From the NCBI GenBank assembly GCA_019637155.1, contig JAHBWE010000015.1, forward strand, positions 186,001-250,000: a DNA stretch of 64,000 bases, read 5' to 3'. This document shows, in pieces, positions 35,826 to 44,749 of this stretch (position 1 is its first letter; the number at the start of each line of letters is the position of its first letter). The notes under the pieces are model-generated. The model saw only the letters and a program-made list of their open reading frames with translations, did no database searches and was not told where the DNA came from. The position numbers and the translations under genes were made by a program. This stretch comes from Labilithrix sp. Its GTDB lineage: Bacteria; Myxococcota_A; Polyangia; Polyangiales; Polyangiaceae.

Positions 35826-36472
35826 GGTGGCCCGCGGCGACGCCAGATCCCGAGCAGGGACCAGCTAAGAAAGCTCCGTTCGACGGAGATGAGAGACATC
35901 GACTCGCCGAGAGCGAGCCGCTCGAGCCGCGCTTTGTCAAACTTCGTGGGGTGGATGTCGCGGCGCGAGAATCCGTCACGGCGCGCGAGCCACTCGAGGG
36001 CCGTCGCTTCGAGCAATGGCAGCGTGGAAAACCGGCCATAGTTCGGCGTTGTGAGGACGAGCGATCCTCCGGGACAGAGGCGCGCGCTGAGTGTGCGCGC
36101 CCATCGGATCGGCTCGAGCGTGTGCTCGATCACCTCCTTCGCGATGACGACATCGAACGGGACATCGAACTCACCCCCGCGCGGAAGCTCGTAGGGGCCC
36201 GGACACACCGCGAAGCTCGCGGCGCGCTCAAGCCGCGCTTCTTTGCACTCGCGTATGGCACGGTCGTCGATGTCGCAGCCGAACCAGCGTGTCGAGGGCG
36301 GTGCACCGACGATCTCGGTCTCGAGACCGCAGCCGACGATGAGGACGCGCGGGCTAGCACCATGTTCCGCGATGACGCGAGCGATGCGGCGCGTGAGCGG
36401 CCGGTGGTAGAGCGACCACGGAAGACGCTCGCGTCTTCGATGGTTCGAGAAGTAGTCAGCAGCGGCCCGCAT
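35822..36472 (-). CDS. Class I SAM-dependent methyltransferase
   Basis: The 216-residue protein has the SAM-binding motif RVLIVGCGLETEIVG near residue 45, the acidic end of strand 2 (FGCDIDDRAI), and DVVIAKEVIEHTLEPIRWA with PGGSLVLTTPNYG as later motifs. This arrangement is common in methyltransferases of surface polysaccharide or lipid modification. It is the second gene of a minus-strand group, starting 2 bases after another methyltransferase ends and overlapping the next membrane-protein gene by ATGA. Confidence 0.85.
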   Translation of the reverse strand: MRAAADYFSNHRRRERLPWSLYHRPLTRRIARVIAEHGASPRVLIVGCGLETEIVGAPPSTRWFGCDIDDRAIRECKEARLERAASFAVCPGPYELPRGGEFDVPFDVVIAKEVIEHTLEPIRWARTLSARLCPGGSLVLTTPNYGRFSTLPLLEATALEWLARRDGFSRRDIHPTKFDKARLERLALGESMSLISVERSFLSWSLLGIWRRRGPP

Positions 36473-36474
36473 CC

Positions 36475-37290
36475 TTAGCCACCGCGCTTATGCGCTACGA
36501 TCAAGTACTCGGCAGGGCTGTCCGCGTCGGGAGCCATTCGGCCGATCGCGTTCACGATCGCGCGTGAGAGGTCGACCGTCAGAGGGCGAAGCGCAGGGAG
36601 CGCGATCCACCGTCCGGTGAGCTGTCTCGTGACCCAGCCGAGCAAGCTCGGATACAGCATCAGATCGAAGGCCCATGACGTGGGACGCATCGCGATCGGG
36701 CGCACTTCGTCGACGTCGAAGCCCGCCCGGTAAAGGCGCTCGCGCCATCCAGCAGCGTCGTAGAGATGAACGTGTGAAAACACGCGATCGAGTGCGTCAC
36801 CGTAGGCCTGGGCCAGCCCCGTCAAGCCAGCGGCTCGAAGCGCCTCCGGAATCGCGAGATGGTAGGTCCAATCGGGCGTCGGCACTATGAGCACGAGCTG
36901 ACCTGCAGGCTTGAGCGCGCCGCAGATATTGACGAGGGCGCCGTGAATATCGGGGACGTGCTCGAGGCTGCAGTTTGCGATCGCGCTTCCGAAGAACGAG
37001 GTCGGCAAATGAACCCCAACGATGTTCCCACAGATGAGGGTTTGATAAGCGGCGGTGCGCTGGGCGCGCTGAACCTCGCTGGGGTTGATGTCGATCCCCC
37101 AGGCTTGCTTCTGTGGATACGCAAGGCGTGCGAACAGGCCATCCCCACACCCCACGTCGAGCAGAGGTTCGGCGAGAGCGATCTCGCGTACGGCCCGAAG
37201 CCGGACGCATTCGCGGATAGCGAGCGCGGCCGGTGCGAACGAGTAGTAGGCCGAGAAGTCGCGCGGATCGATCGGCCATTCCGACGTCAT
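36475..37290 (-). CDS. Class I SAM-dependent methyltransferase
   Basis: The 271-residue protein has LLDVGCGDGLFARLAY (SAM-binding loop) near residue 43, WGIDINPSEVQRA, and SAIANCSLEHVPDIHGAL and PAGQLVLIVPTPDW. It therefore has a Rossmann-type methyltransferase core with a C-terminal helical extension of about 80 residues. ATG 37290 is preceded by a possible in-frame GTG at 37299. It heads the minus-strand cluster of two methyltransferases, a GT-C-like protein and a sulfatase-fold protein. The sugar or lipid target is unknown. Confidence 0.85.
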   Translation of the reverse strand: MTSEWPIDPRDFSAYYSFAPAALAIRECVRLRAVREIALAEPLLDVGCGDGLFARLAYPQKQAWGIDINPSEVQRAQRTAAYQTLICGNIVGVHLPTSFFGSAIANCSLEHVPDIHGALVNICGALKPAGQLVLIVPTPDWTYHLAIPEALRAAGLTGLAQAYGDALDRVFSHVHLYDAAGWRERLYRAGFDVDEVRPIAMRPTSWAFDLMLYPSLLGWVTRQLTGRWIALPALRPLTVDLSRAIVNAIGRMAPDADSPAEYLIVAHKRGG

Positions 37291-37370
37291 GCTGAGCACT
37301 GAGCATGACCCGCGAGGCGGGCGACCTGCAAGGATCTCGCGCAGTCGAAAGCGGCTGAGATCGCGAAGCT

Positions 37371-38276
37371 CTACACGGGATGCTTGCCGATCCCCGCGGG
37401 TGGCCGCACGCCGGTGCCTTTGCGGCGGCTCACTACCGCGAGCGCTACAAGCGTCGCGGCGAAGGGCAAGATGCCGAAGAGCTGCGACGGCACGCGTGTC
37501 TGGTTCTGGAGGACGATCTGGAGGGCGTCGAGGGTCGCGAACGCGGCGCAGGCGGCGAGGGCGCGCCAGGGGCGCCAGCCGGCGACGATGACGGCGGCGA
37601 GCGCGATGAAGCCGCGGCCGCCGGTCATGCCCGACTGGAACTGGTGCAGCTCGAAGGCGAGCGCGGCGCCGCCGAGGCCGCATGCGGCGCCGCCGAGCGC
37701 GACGGCGAGCATCCGCGTCTTCGCGACGTCGACGCCGACCGCCTGCGCGGCGGCGGGATCCTCGCCGCATGCGCGGAGACGCAGGCCGAGGCGCGTCCGC
37801 GCGAGCATCCACGCCGCGACGCCGCAGGCCGCGACCGTGAGGAGCACGAACGGATCGAAGAGCGTGCGCACGAAGAGGCCGCCGCCGATGCGGACGCCGG
37901 GGATCGTCGGCGAGTTCGAGCTCGAGTCGTAGAGCGCGCGGAGCACGACGCGCGTGCCGCCCGCCGCCGCGAGGTTGATCGCCAGGCCGCTCACGATCGC
38001 GTCGATGCGGCCCTTCACGACCAAGGCGGCGTGGCCGAGCCCGATCGCCGCGCCGCACGCGACGCCGGCGGCGATGCCGAGCGCGCCGCTGCCCGTCGCG
38101 CCGTTCACCGCGACCGCCGCGAGCGCCGCGGACAGCAGGATCCCCTCGAGGCCGATGTTGACGATGCCGCTCCTCTCGCCGAGGACGCCGCCGAGGCTCG
38201 CGCAGGCGTACGGGATCGTCATGCGGATCGTCTGCGCGAGCATCGTGCCGCTGACGATGACGTCGAGCGCGCTCAT
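37371..38276 (-). CDS. ABC transporter permease, BMP/nucleoside-type (second subunit)
   Basis: The 301-residue permease has about eight membrane segments and the family signature GGVLGERSGIVNIGLEGILL near its N-terminus, followed by GRIDAIVSGLAINLAA and TGGRGFIALAAVIVAGW. This is the binding-protein-dependent permease family that includes NupQ/YufQ-type nucleoside importers. It overlaps by ATGA with the other permease gene upstream. In most genomes the solute-binding lipoprotein (BmpA type) is adjacent, but none is found here. Confidence 0.88.
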   Translation of the reverse strand: MSALDVIVSGTMLAQTIRMTIPYACASLGGVLGERSGIVNIGLEGILLSAALAAVAVNGATGSGALGIAAGVACGAAIGLGHAALVVKGRIDAIVSGLAINLAAAGGTRVVLRALYDSSSNSPTIPGVRIGGGLFVRTLFDPFVLLTVAACGVAAWMLARTRLGLRLRACGEDPAAAQAVGVDVAKTRMLAVALGGAACGLGGAALAFELHQFQSGMTGGRGFIALAAVIVAGWRPWRALAACAAFATLDALQIVLQNQTRVPSQLFGILPFAATLVALAVVSRRKGTGVRPPAGIGKHPV

Positions 38277-39331
38277 GCCGGCCTCACGCGCGCGAGCACG
38301 GCGGCGCGGAGCTTCGTGTCCGCGAGCGCGACCGCGCAGATGACGACGCCCTGGAGGACGTCCATCAGCTCCTTCGGGACGTGGGCGTTGAGCGCGAGGC
38401 CGCCCTGCTGGAGCGTTCCGAAGAGGAGCGCCGCGAGCACGAGGCCGACCGCGCTGCCACGACCGAGCAAGGCTACCGCGAGTCCACCAAAGCCCGCGCC
38501 CGCGCCGAGGCCTTGCTCGAAGTAGGCCTTGTAGCCGAGCACTGTGCCGAGGCATCCCGCGCCCGCGATCGCGCCCGAGAGCACGAGCGCTTGCTCGAGG
38601 CGGCGGCGCACCGGCACCTTCTCCGCCCGCATCGCCGTCTCGCCGAGGCCGATGAGGCCGAGCTCGCGGCCGAAACGCGTGCGGCGATGCACGACGACCA
38701 TCGCGCCGGCGGCGACGAGCGCGAGGAACGCGGTCACGTTCGCGGCGCTGCCGCGGAACGCGCTCCAGAACACCTCGAGGCGCGGGAGCTGCGCGCCGCT
38801 CACGACGTCGGCGGTCCGAACCGTGCCCGGCAACGCGAAGCCGCCGGACTCGAGGACGAGGCCGATCACGCCGTCGGCGATGCGGTTCATCATGATCGTG
38901 GAGATGACCTCGTGCGCGCCGAAGCGGCCCTTGAGGACGGCCGGCACGTAGGCCCACGAGCCGCCGGCCGCCATCGCCGCCGCGATCACGAGCGGGAGCG
39001 CGACCACGGCGGGCGTGGCGGCGGGGAGCGAGCTCCCCACCAGGCCGGCCGCAAGGCTCGCGATCATGAGCTGCCCCTCTGCGCCGATGTTGAAGAGGCC
39101 GCCGCGAAGCGCGAGATCGACCGCGAGGCCGGTGAAGAGGAGCGGCGTCGCCTTGAAGATCACCTGCCCCGCGCCGTAGCTCGTGCCCCACGTGCCCTCG
39201 AAGAGGAGCGCCGCCATCGACGCGGGCGACGCGCCGTACGCCCACACGAGGAGGCAGAACGCGATCCATCCCGCGGCGAGCGCCGCGACGGGAGGCACCG
39301 CGCGCTCGGGCTCGATGCGAAGGCCCTTCAT
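38273..39331 (-). CDS. ABC transporter permease, BMP/nucleoside-type (first subunit)
   Basis: The 352-residue permease has an N-terminal membrane segment and then TPLLFTGLAVDLALRGGLFNIGAEGQLMIASLAAGL, the NupP/YufP-type signature. GAHEVISTIMMNRIADGV and GLGAGAGFGGLAVALLGRG are also typical. It starts in the stop of the ATPase gene (ATGA overlap) and overlaps the second permease in the same way, so the three form one operon, with both permeases forming the membrane heterodimer. Confidence 0.9.
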   Translation of the reverse strand: MKGLRIEPERAVPPVAALAAGWIAFCLLVWAYGASPASMAALLFEGTWGTSYGAGQVIFKATPLLFTGLAVDLALRGGLFNIGAEGQLMIASLAAGLVGSSLPAATPAVVALPLVIAAAMAAGGSWAYVPAVLKGRFGAHEVISTIMMNRIADGVIGLVLESGGFALPGTVRTADVVSGAQLPRLEVFWSAFRGSAANVTAFLALVAAGAMVVVHRRTRFGRELGLIGLGETAMRAEKVPVRRRLEQALVLSGAIAGAGCLGTVLGYKAYFEQGLGAGAGFGGLAVALLGRGSAVGLVLAALLFGTLQQGGLALNAHVPKELMDVLQGVVICAVALADTKLRAAVLARVRPA

Positions 39332-40818
39332 GCGCGCGCGTCCTCGCCCGCGCCGCCGAGCATGAGGCGGCCCAGCTCGTCGTCGGTCGTCGTCGGCGGC
39401 ACCTCCGCCGCGAAGCTCCCGCGGACGAGGACGAGGATGCGATCGGAGAGGGCGCGGAGCTCGTCGAGATCGGCGCTGATGACGAGGACGCCCGCGCCGG
39501 CGCTCGCCGCGTCGCGGAAGCGCGCGTGGATCTCGCTCGCGGCCGCGAGGTCGACGCCGCGCGTCGGCTGCGAGGCGATGACCGCCTTCGCCGATCGCGC
39601 GAGCGCGCGTGTCACCACGATCTTCTGCTGGTTCCCGCCCGAGAGCGTGCGCGCGGTGCGATCGAGATCGTTCGGCGCGCCCGAACGCGCGAGGCGGTCG
39701 GCGGCCTCGGCCTCGAGCGCGGCGCCGCGGAGGAAGCCCCACGACGAGAAACGTTCGAGCTCGCCGAGCACGATGTTGTCGCGGAGCGTGGCGTCGAGGA
39801 CGAGCCCTTCGGACTGCCGGTCCTCGCGCACGATCGCGAAGGGGCCGCCGGTGACGCGACCGGAGTCGGGGACGACGTCACCCGCGAGCACGGCGACGAG
39901 CTCCTTCTGGCCGTTCCCCTCCACGCCGGCGACGCCGACGATCTCGCCGGCGCGCAGCTCGAGCGACGCGCCGCGGAGGCCGCGCGCGACCGTGACGTCC
40001 TCGAGCGCGCAGACCGTATCGCCGACCTTGCGCTCCCGCGCCTCGTCGTCGGTGCGCTCCTTCACGCCCGCGCCGCCCATGATCGCGCGCGTGATGTCGT
40101 CGACGTCGCCGCCGCGCTCGATCGGTCGCGTGAAGACGACGGCGCCTTTGCGCATCACGGTGACGACGTCGGCGTACGCGCGGACCTCGTCCATCTTGTG
40201 CGTGACGACGACGATGCCGGTGCCGCCGTCCGCGAGCCGGCGCAGCGTCGCGTACAGCGCCGCGACCTCGCTCTTCGTGAGGACCGCGGTGGGCTCGTCG
40301 AGGATCACGAGCTTCGCGTCGCGGTAGAGCGCGCGCGCGATCTCGATCCGTTGGCGATCGCCGATGCCAAGCTCCTCGATCGGCGTGTCGAGCGGGATGT
40401 CGACGCCGAGCTCCTTCACGATCGCGGCCGCCTTCGTGCGCGCCGCCGCGACGTCGAGGACGCCGCCGCTGCGGACCGGCTCCGCGCCGAGCATGATGTT
40501 CTCGAGCGCGGTGAAGACGGGCACGAGCGCGAAGTGCTGGAGGACCATCGCGACGCCGCGGTCGATCGCGCCCTTCGGCGTGTGCGGCTCGAGCGGCGAT
40601 CCGCCGATCAGGACCTCGCCGGCGTCGGGGACGATCATGCCCGCGACGAGCTTGAGGAGCGTGCTCTTCCCCGCCCCGTTCTCGCCGCAAACGGCGTGGA
40701 TTTCGCCGCCGCGAAAGCTCGCGCTCGCGTCCACCACCGCCCGCACCTGCCCGAACGTCTTCGCGACCGCACGGGCCTCCGCGAGCAAGCTGGCCGCCAC
40801 GGGCGCGTAATGTATCAT
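39328..40818 (-). CDS. ABC transporter ATPase with two nucleotide-binding domains (nucleoside/sugar type)
   Basis: The 496-residue protein has two ABC domains, as in RbsA, MglA and NupO. The first has Walker A CGENGAGKSTLLK, signature LGIGDRQRIEIARALY and Walker B LVILDEPTAVLT. The second has a degenerate Walker A (VAGVEGNGQKEL), signature TLSGGNQQKIVVTRAL and QPTRGVDLAAASEIH, which is usual for this family. The likely substrate is a nucleoside or purine. ATG 40818 lies only 6 bases from the divergent gene at 40825, so the two promoters overlap the opposite coding starts. Confidence 0.93.
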   Translation of the reverse strand: MIHYAPVAASLLAEARAVAKTFGQVRAVVDASASFRGGEIHAVCGENGAGKSTLLKLVAGMIVPDAGEVLIGGSPLEPHTPKGAIDRGVAMVLQHFALVPVFTALENIMLGAEPVRSGGVLDVAAARTKAAAIVKELGVDIPLDTPIEELGIGDRQRIEIARALYRDAKLVILDEPTAVLTKSEVAALYATLRRLADGGTGIVVVTHKMDEVRAYADVVTVMRKGAVVFTRPIERGGDVDDITRAIMGGAGVKERTDDEARERKVGDTVCALEDVTVARGLRGASLELRAGEIVGVAGVEGNGQKELVAVLAGDVVPDSGRVTGGPFAIVREDRQSEGLVLDATLRDNIVLGELERFSSWGFLRGAALEAEAADRLARSGAPNDLDRTARTLSGGNQQKIVVTRALARSAKAVIASQPTRGVDLAAASEIHARFRDAASAGAGVLVISADLDELRALSDRILVLVRGSFAAEVPPTTTDDELGRLMLGGAGEDARA

Positions 40819-40824
40819 CGAACG

Positions 40825-41355
40825 ATGCGCCGCTTCGGGAGCCGCGCTCGCGGGGCGGGCGTCGTCGAATACGCGATCATCGTGGTCGCGGTGCTGCTCA
40901 TCGCGGCGGGCAGCTACAAGATGCTCGGCGGCCAGCTCGCGAAGCGGGGCAGCGGCGCGGGAGACGTGGTCTCGGGCGACGACGAGGGAGGCGGCAAGAA
41001 GGGCGGCGGTGAGGCGGCCGGCGGCGGCAAGAGCGGCGGCGGGAGCGGCGGCGACGGCCACGTCGCGGGCAAGGCCCACGTCGCGGGCGCGGGCGGCGGC
41101 GGCTCCGAGAGCGGCGGCGGCGCGACGAGCGCGCGCGACACGAGCGACAGCAACGGACCGAAGAACGCCCCCGCGTCGGTGACCGGCAGCAGCGGTCCCA
41201 CGAACGTCGACGAAGGCTTCAACAGCAAGCGCTGGATGGGGATCGGCTTCCTCGTCGTCGGCGTCATCGCGCTCGTCTACGTGCTCATGACGATGCGCGG
41301 CGCGAAGAAGATGGGCAACGCGCTCGGCCCGTCGAAGAGCGGGAAGCGCGCTTAA
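40825..41355 (+). CDS. Flp/TadE-like membrane protein with Gly-rich linker
   Basis: The 176-residue protein starts with a short basic leader and GAGVVEYAIIVVAVLLIAAGSYKMLG, like the N-terminal helix of Flp pilins or TadE-type pseudopilins (Glu-Tyr after the hydrophobic start). A 100-residue Gly/Ser-rich linker follows, and then a second membrane segment near the C-terminus (WMGIGFLVVGVIALVYVLMTM). Flp pilins lack such a second segment, so it is not a plain pilin. An upstream ATG at 40810 is possible. No other tad genes are in the window. Confidence 0.7.
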   Translation: MRRFGSRARGAGVVEYAIIVVAVLLIAAGSYKMLGGQLAKRGSGAGDVVSGDDEGGGKKGGGEAAGGGKSGGGSGGDGHVAGKAHVAGAGGGGSESGGGATSARDTSDSNGPKNAPASVTGSSGPTNVDEGFNSKRWMGIGFLVVGVIALVYVLMTMRGAKKMGNALGPSKSGKRA

Positions 41356-41362
41356 CTAGGGC

Positions 41363-42847
41363 TTAGCGAGTGGGGGACTGGCGGACGTAGACGACCGCCA
41401 TGGCGCTCGCGTGGACGCGCCGCCAGCGCGGATCGTTGTACAAGAGGGCGTCGAGGGGGTGGCCCCATTCCCACAGGACGATCCCGGCTTGATAGACGTC
41501 GAGAAGCTCTAGCGACCTCGGATCGCCACTCCACATCAGACCCGCGTCGTCGAAGGCCCCGTTCCCAAAGAGCTCGAGGTGGTCGCGGCCGTCGATGAAA
41601 TACCTCGGCTGTCCCCTCCACGCATAGGCGAGGTAGCCGCCCCAGTGGAGAGGCGCCACGACGTTGGCCGGTTCGTTTGCGGCCGAGCGCGCACCGTGCG
41701 CCTCACGCGCAACGGCTGCGGCGAGGGCGGGGACGTCGTGGAGCGGGTTCTTCGGTGTCCTCGGCAGGAGCCCGAGCCAGTACGGCGTGGGAACGAGCGC
41801 GGCGAGCGCGGCGAGCGCCGCGACGGCCCGCGTGCCGCCATGCCGCCGCCGGAGGATCGCCTCGACGCGCGGGTGGCTCCACAGTGCGTCGAGGAGCGGG
41901 CCGGCGAGCGCGATCTCGACGGCGACGAGCGCTGTAGCCATGCGTCGCGACCGGCAAGCGAGCGCCAGGAAGCAGAGGAGGAATGCCTGTTCGGCGACGC
42001 GCATGCGGGTCGGACCGTGGTTCCGCGCGAGCGCGATCACGAGCGCGAGGGCGGGAGCGACGAGCCAGGAGATCTCGTGGAAGTCCGGCGAGCGGAAGAG
42101 GTCGAGCTGCACGGTGCTTGGGTCGAACGCAGTGCCTAACGCGAGCCGTAGGTAGCTCGGACCGTACGGCGTCACGCACGCAGCGGCCGCGGCGAGGCCC
42201 GAAACAGCGAGGAACCGCCTCACGGGCGGCCGCGTGGAACGAGGCTCCAGCAGGACGATCGCGGCGCAGAGCAGCGGGACGAAGATGGCCGCGAGGAACG
42301 AGAGATGTAGGTTCGCCCATGCGACGGTCAGACCGACGACGAGCAGCGCGGGTACGCGTTTGCCGTCGCGGAGACGACCGAGGGATCCGAGGAGGAGCAC
42401 GAAACCGAGGTCTCCGAGGATCTGACCGCGTGCGCTCAGATCCTCGGCGTCGACCTGTACATAGAAGAGCGCGAGCGGCAGCAGCACCGCGCGGGAGAGC
42501 GTCCTGCGCGCGGAGCTCCTCCAGAGGAGCCAGACGGCGAATGCCTCGATCCCGGTTAGGACGATCATCAGCCCCTCGAGACGAACGGCTTCGACCACCG
42601 TCGCGAAGAGCAGGCACGCTCCGCTGCTCACGATCATCCAGCGGCCGGCCGATCCGAAAGCGAACGGATCGGATTCGGGTAGCGCACGATGCTCGAGGAG
42701 CCATCGTCCAGTCGCGATCGTCCAGAACCCGTCGCCGAGGATCGCCATGTGGTGCCATACGAGGGCGACGAGCGCGACGAGCCCTGCGGTCAGCAGCGCG
42801 ACGGAGAGGAGGCGTTCGCTCCGCGAGAGATCGACTTGGGGGCTCAC
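41363..42847 (-). CDS. Polytopic membrane protein, possible GT-C transferase
   Basis: The 494-residue protein has about eleven membrane segments. The first loop reads GDGFWTIATGRWLLEHRALPESDPFAF, a pattern seen in a widespread family of GT-C-like membrane proteins. The last 120 residues are soluble (PLHWGGYLAYAWRGQPRYFIDGRDHLELFG). The start is GTG 42847, overlapping the stop of the gene upstream (GTGA), so translation is coupled. The stop lies 7 bases from the end of the convergent Flp-like gene. The substrate is unknown. Confidence 0.75.
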   Translation of the reverse strand: MSPQVDLSRSERLLSVALLTAGLVALVALVWHHMAILGDGFWTIATGRWLLEHRALPESDPFAFGSAGRWMIVSSGACLLFATVVEAVRLEGLMIVLTGIEAFAVWLLWRSSARRTLSRAVLLPLALFYVQVDAEDLSARGQILGDLGFVLLLGSLGRLRDGKRVPALLVVGLTVAWANLHLSFLAAIFVPLLCAAIVLLEPRSTRPPVRRFLAVSGLAAAAACVTPYGPSYLRLALGTAFDPSTVQLDLFRSPDFHEISWLVAPALALVIALARNHGPTRMRVAEQAFLLCFLALACRSRRMATALVAVEIALAGPLLDALWSHPRVEAILRRRHGGTRAVAALAALAALVPTPYWLGLLPRTPKNPLHDVPALAAAVAREAHGARSAANEPANVVAPLHWGGYLAYAWRGQPRYFIDGRDHLELFGNGAFDDAGLMWSGDPRSLELLDVYQAGIVLWEWGHPLDALLYNDPRWRRVHASAMAVVYVRQSPTR

Positions 42848-43701
42848 TCGCCCCACTCGTTCCGGAGCTCGTTGGCCTTGCGTCGCACGGGCTCCGATTC
42901 GGCGCGGGCCAGGACCTTCGAAAGGACCTTCCGCGCCTTCGCACGTTCCCCGAGATCCCAGTCGACCATGGCAAGCTCGAGATACCCGTCGCTCGGGACG
43001 GGCTCCCGCTGCGCCCACGCGAGCGCCACCGCGCGAGCATGGTGGAGATTTCGCCGACCGCGCCAGTAGACGACGGCGGCGCGGGGATCGTCGGGCGGCG
43101 CGGGGGTCGTCCGCACACTCGCGGCCGGGACGACGAGCCCGATCGAGCCTGCGACGAGGAGCGTCGACGTGAGCCAGCGAGGCGCGATGGTGGAGGCCAC
43201 TTCGGCAGGGCGGCCGAGCCGGATCACGGCGACGGCGACGAGGAAGCACGGGACGACGAGCGCGCGAACGGCGAGCGACGCGAGGAAGAGCAGCCCGAGC
43301 GCTCCGACCACGACCTCTGGGCGCGAGAACCGCGGCACGCGCAGACGAACGAGCGCGAGGAACAAGAGGCCGATGCGCACGCCGAAGAGCAGGCCCTGCC
43401 CGGGCTCGTGCGCCGCGAACGGCGCGAATGCCGCGCGGAGACCGAGCACGTCGCTCTCGCGAGGGATCCACGCGAGCGCCGCGCACGGGAGGAGGACGCC
43501 GACGAGGTCGCCGAGACGGGGAGTCCGTCCCAGCACCGCAAGCGCGCCGAGCGCCGCGGCGACAGCAGACGCCACCGCGAGTACCGCGCTCGTCGGCACG
43601 AGCGCACGACCGACCGTCAGGGTGACGACCGGCACGGCACCGAGAGCAGTCCACCGCGAGAGCGGAGTCTCGAGCCAGCCTTCGAGCGACTCGCCAGGCA
43701 C
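42844..43701 (-). CDS. Membrane protein with C-terminal TPR-like segment
   Basis: The 285-residue protein has about seven membrane segments in residues 20-220 and a short helical tail resembling a single TPR-type pair (PSDGYLELAMVDWDLGERAKARKVLSKVL). I do not recognise the family. The start is GTG 43701, and the gene is coupled to the polytopic protein at 41363 by a GTGA overlap. They are likely partners, perhaps subunits of one membrane enzyme. Confidence 0.65.
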   Translation of the reverse strand: MPGESLEGWLETPLSRWTALGAVPVVTLTVGRALVPTSAVLAVASAVAAALGALAVLGRTPRLGDLVGVLLPCAALAWIPRESDVLGLRAAFAPFAAHEPGQGLLFGVRIGLLFLALVRLRVPRFSRPEVVVGALGLLFLASLAVRALVVPCFLVAVAVIRLGRPAEVASTIAPRWLTSTLLVAGSIGLVVPAASVRTTPAPPDDPRAAVVYWRGRRNLHHARAVALAWAQREPVPSDGYLELAMVDWDLGERAKARKVLSKVLARAESEPVRRKANELRNEWGE

Positions 43702-43752
43702 GACGACGATGCTACGCGCGCGACCGACCGATGTCGAAAGCGCGCGGCGCGG

Positions 43753-44652
43753 TCAGCGCGCCGTCCCGCCGTCGCTGGCTCCCGTGTGCGCGAGAGCTTC
43801 CTGGGAGACGAAGATGGTATTCACCAATGTTCCACCTCGCGTGACGTAGCGCTTGCGATGAAGGAACGCGGCGATCTCGTCGATCGTTCGAGTCGTCCCT
43901 ACCTCGAGCGTCTCCACGCAGAGCACCGGCGGACGAAACCGCTCGAAGTCGAGCGACTTCAAGATCTCGAGGTCGAGCCCTTCCGTGTCAATCGAGACGA
44001 GGTCGGGCGGCGCGTTCGGGAAGTGCGTCGCGATGACGTCGTTGATGTCGACGAGCTCCATCTCTGAGGTACGCAGCGGCTTGATCCCGAGCTTGGCGAG
44101 CCGGTCGACCTGTTCCTTGGAGAACGTGTTCTCCTGCCCGTCGTCGCCGAAGTCGTAGTACGTCGCCTTCGTTGCCTTGCCGATGCCGATTCCCTTGTCG
44201 ATCACGACGTCGCGCGGCCGAGCTGCCTTGAGCTTCGCCACGTACGCTGGGTTGGGCTCGACGACGACACCTCGCGACCCGAGCGCGTAGAAGAGGTACG
44301 TGTTGCTGCCGCGGATCGGATCGTGGGCGCCGACGTCAAGATAGGTCGCGTTGGCGATCTCGAGCGCCGCGAAGATGCTCTTGATGATGAGATCCTCTCC
44401 TTGCTGCGCGAAGGAGACCTCGGGAAAGCTGTTGAGGGGCGGCAACGCCGCTGCCGCTGCCGGCGCGGCATCCGCCGACGGCAACGGAGGGGGCGCGGCG
44501 TGCGCGGACCCGGAAGGACTCGTCGGATCCGGAGTCATCGACATCCGGCCTGCGAAGAACGCGATGCCTCCCGCGAGCACGACAGCGCCGGCGTTCAAAA
44601 CGAACGAACGATGGACGGGTCCCCCCGCTCCGTCGTGACCTTCGATCTTCAC
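43753..44652 (-). CDS. Membrane-anchored FkbM-family methyltransferase
   Basis: The 299-residue protein has an N-terminal membrane segment (SFVLNAGAVVLAGGIAFFAG), an Ala/Pro linker and an FkbM-type domain at about residues 75-285: YLDVGAHDPIRGSNTYLF (SAM-binding), GVVVEPNPAYVAKL, and DLVSIDTEGLDLEILKSLDF, the family hallmark. FkbM proteins O-methylate sugars or polyketides. A single membrane anchor is unusual, and the side of the membrane is unclear because basic residues flank both ends. It lies upstream of the two membrane proteins at 41363-43701 in the same direction. Confidence 0.85.
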   Translation of the reverse strand: MKIEGHDGAGGPVHRSFVLNAGAVVLAGGIAFFAGRMSMTPDPTSPSGSAHAAPPPLPSADAAPAAAAALPPLNSFPEVSFAQQGEDLIIKSIFAALEIANATYLDVGAHDPIRGSNTYLFYALGSRGVVVEPNPAYVAKLKAARPRDVVIDKGIGIGKATKATYYDFGDDGQENTFSKEQVDRLAKLGIKPLRTSEMELVDINDVIATHFPNAPPDLVSIDTEGLDLEILKSLDFERFRPPVLCVETLEVGTTRTIDEIAAFLHRKRYVTRGGTLVNTIFVSQEALAHTGASDGGTAR

Positions 44653-44749
44653 TCTGACGACACTATGACATGGCTACGCGCACCGGCCGAGCCCCGGCCG
44701 CCTCGGCGTCCGTCTGGCTCATAGCCGTCGTCCTGAAGGCGAGGAGACT

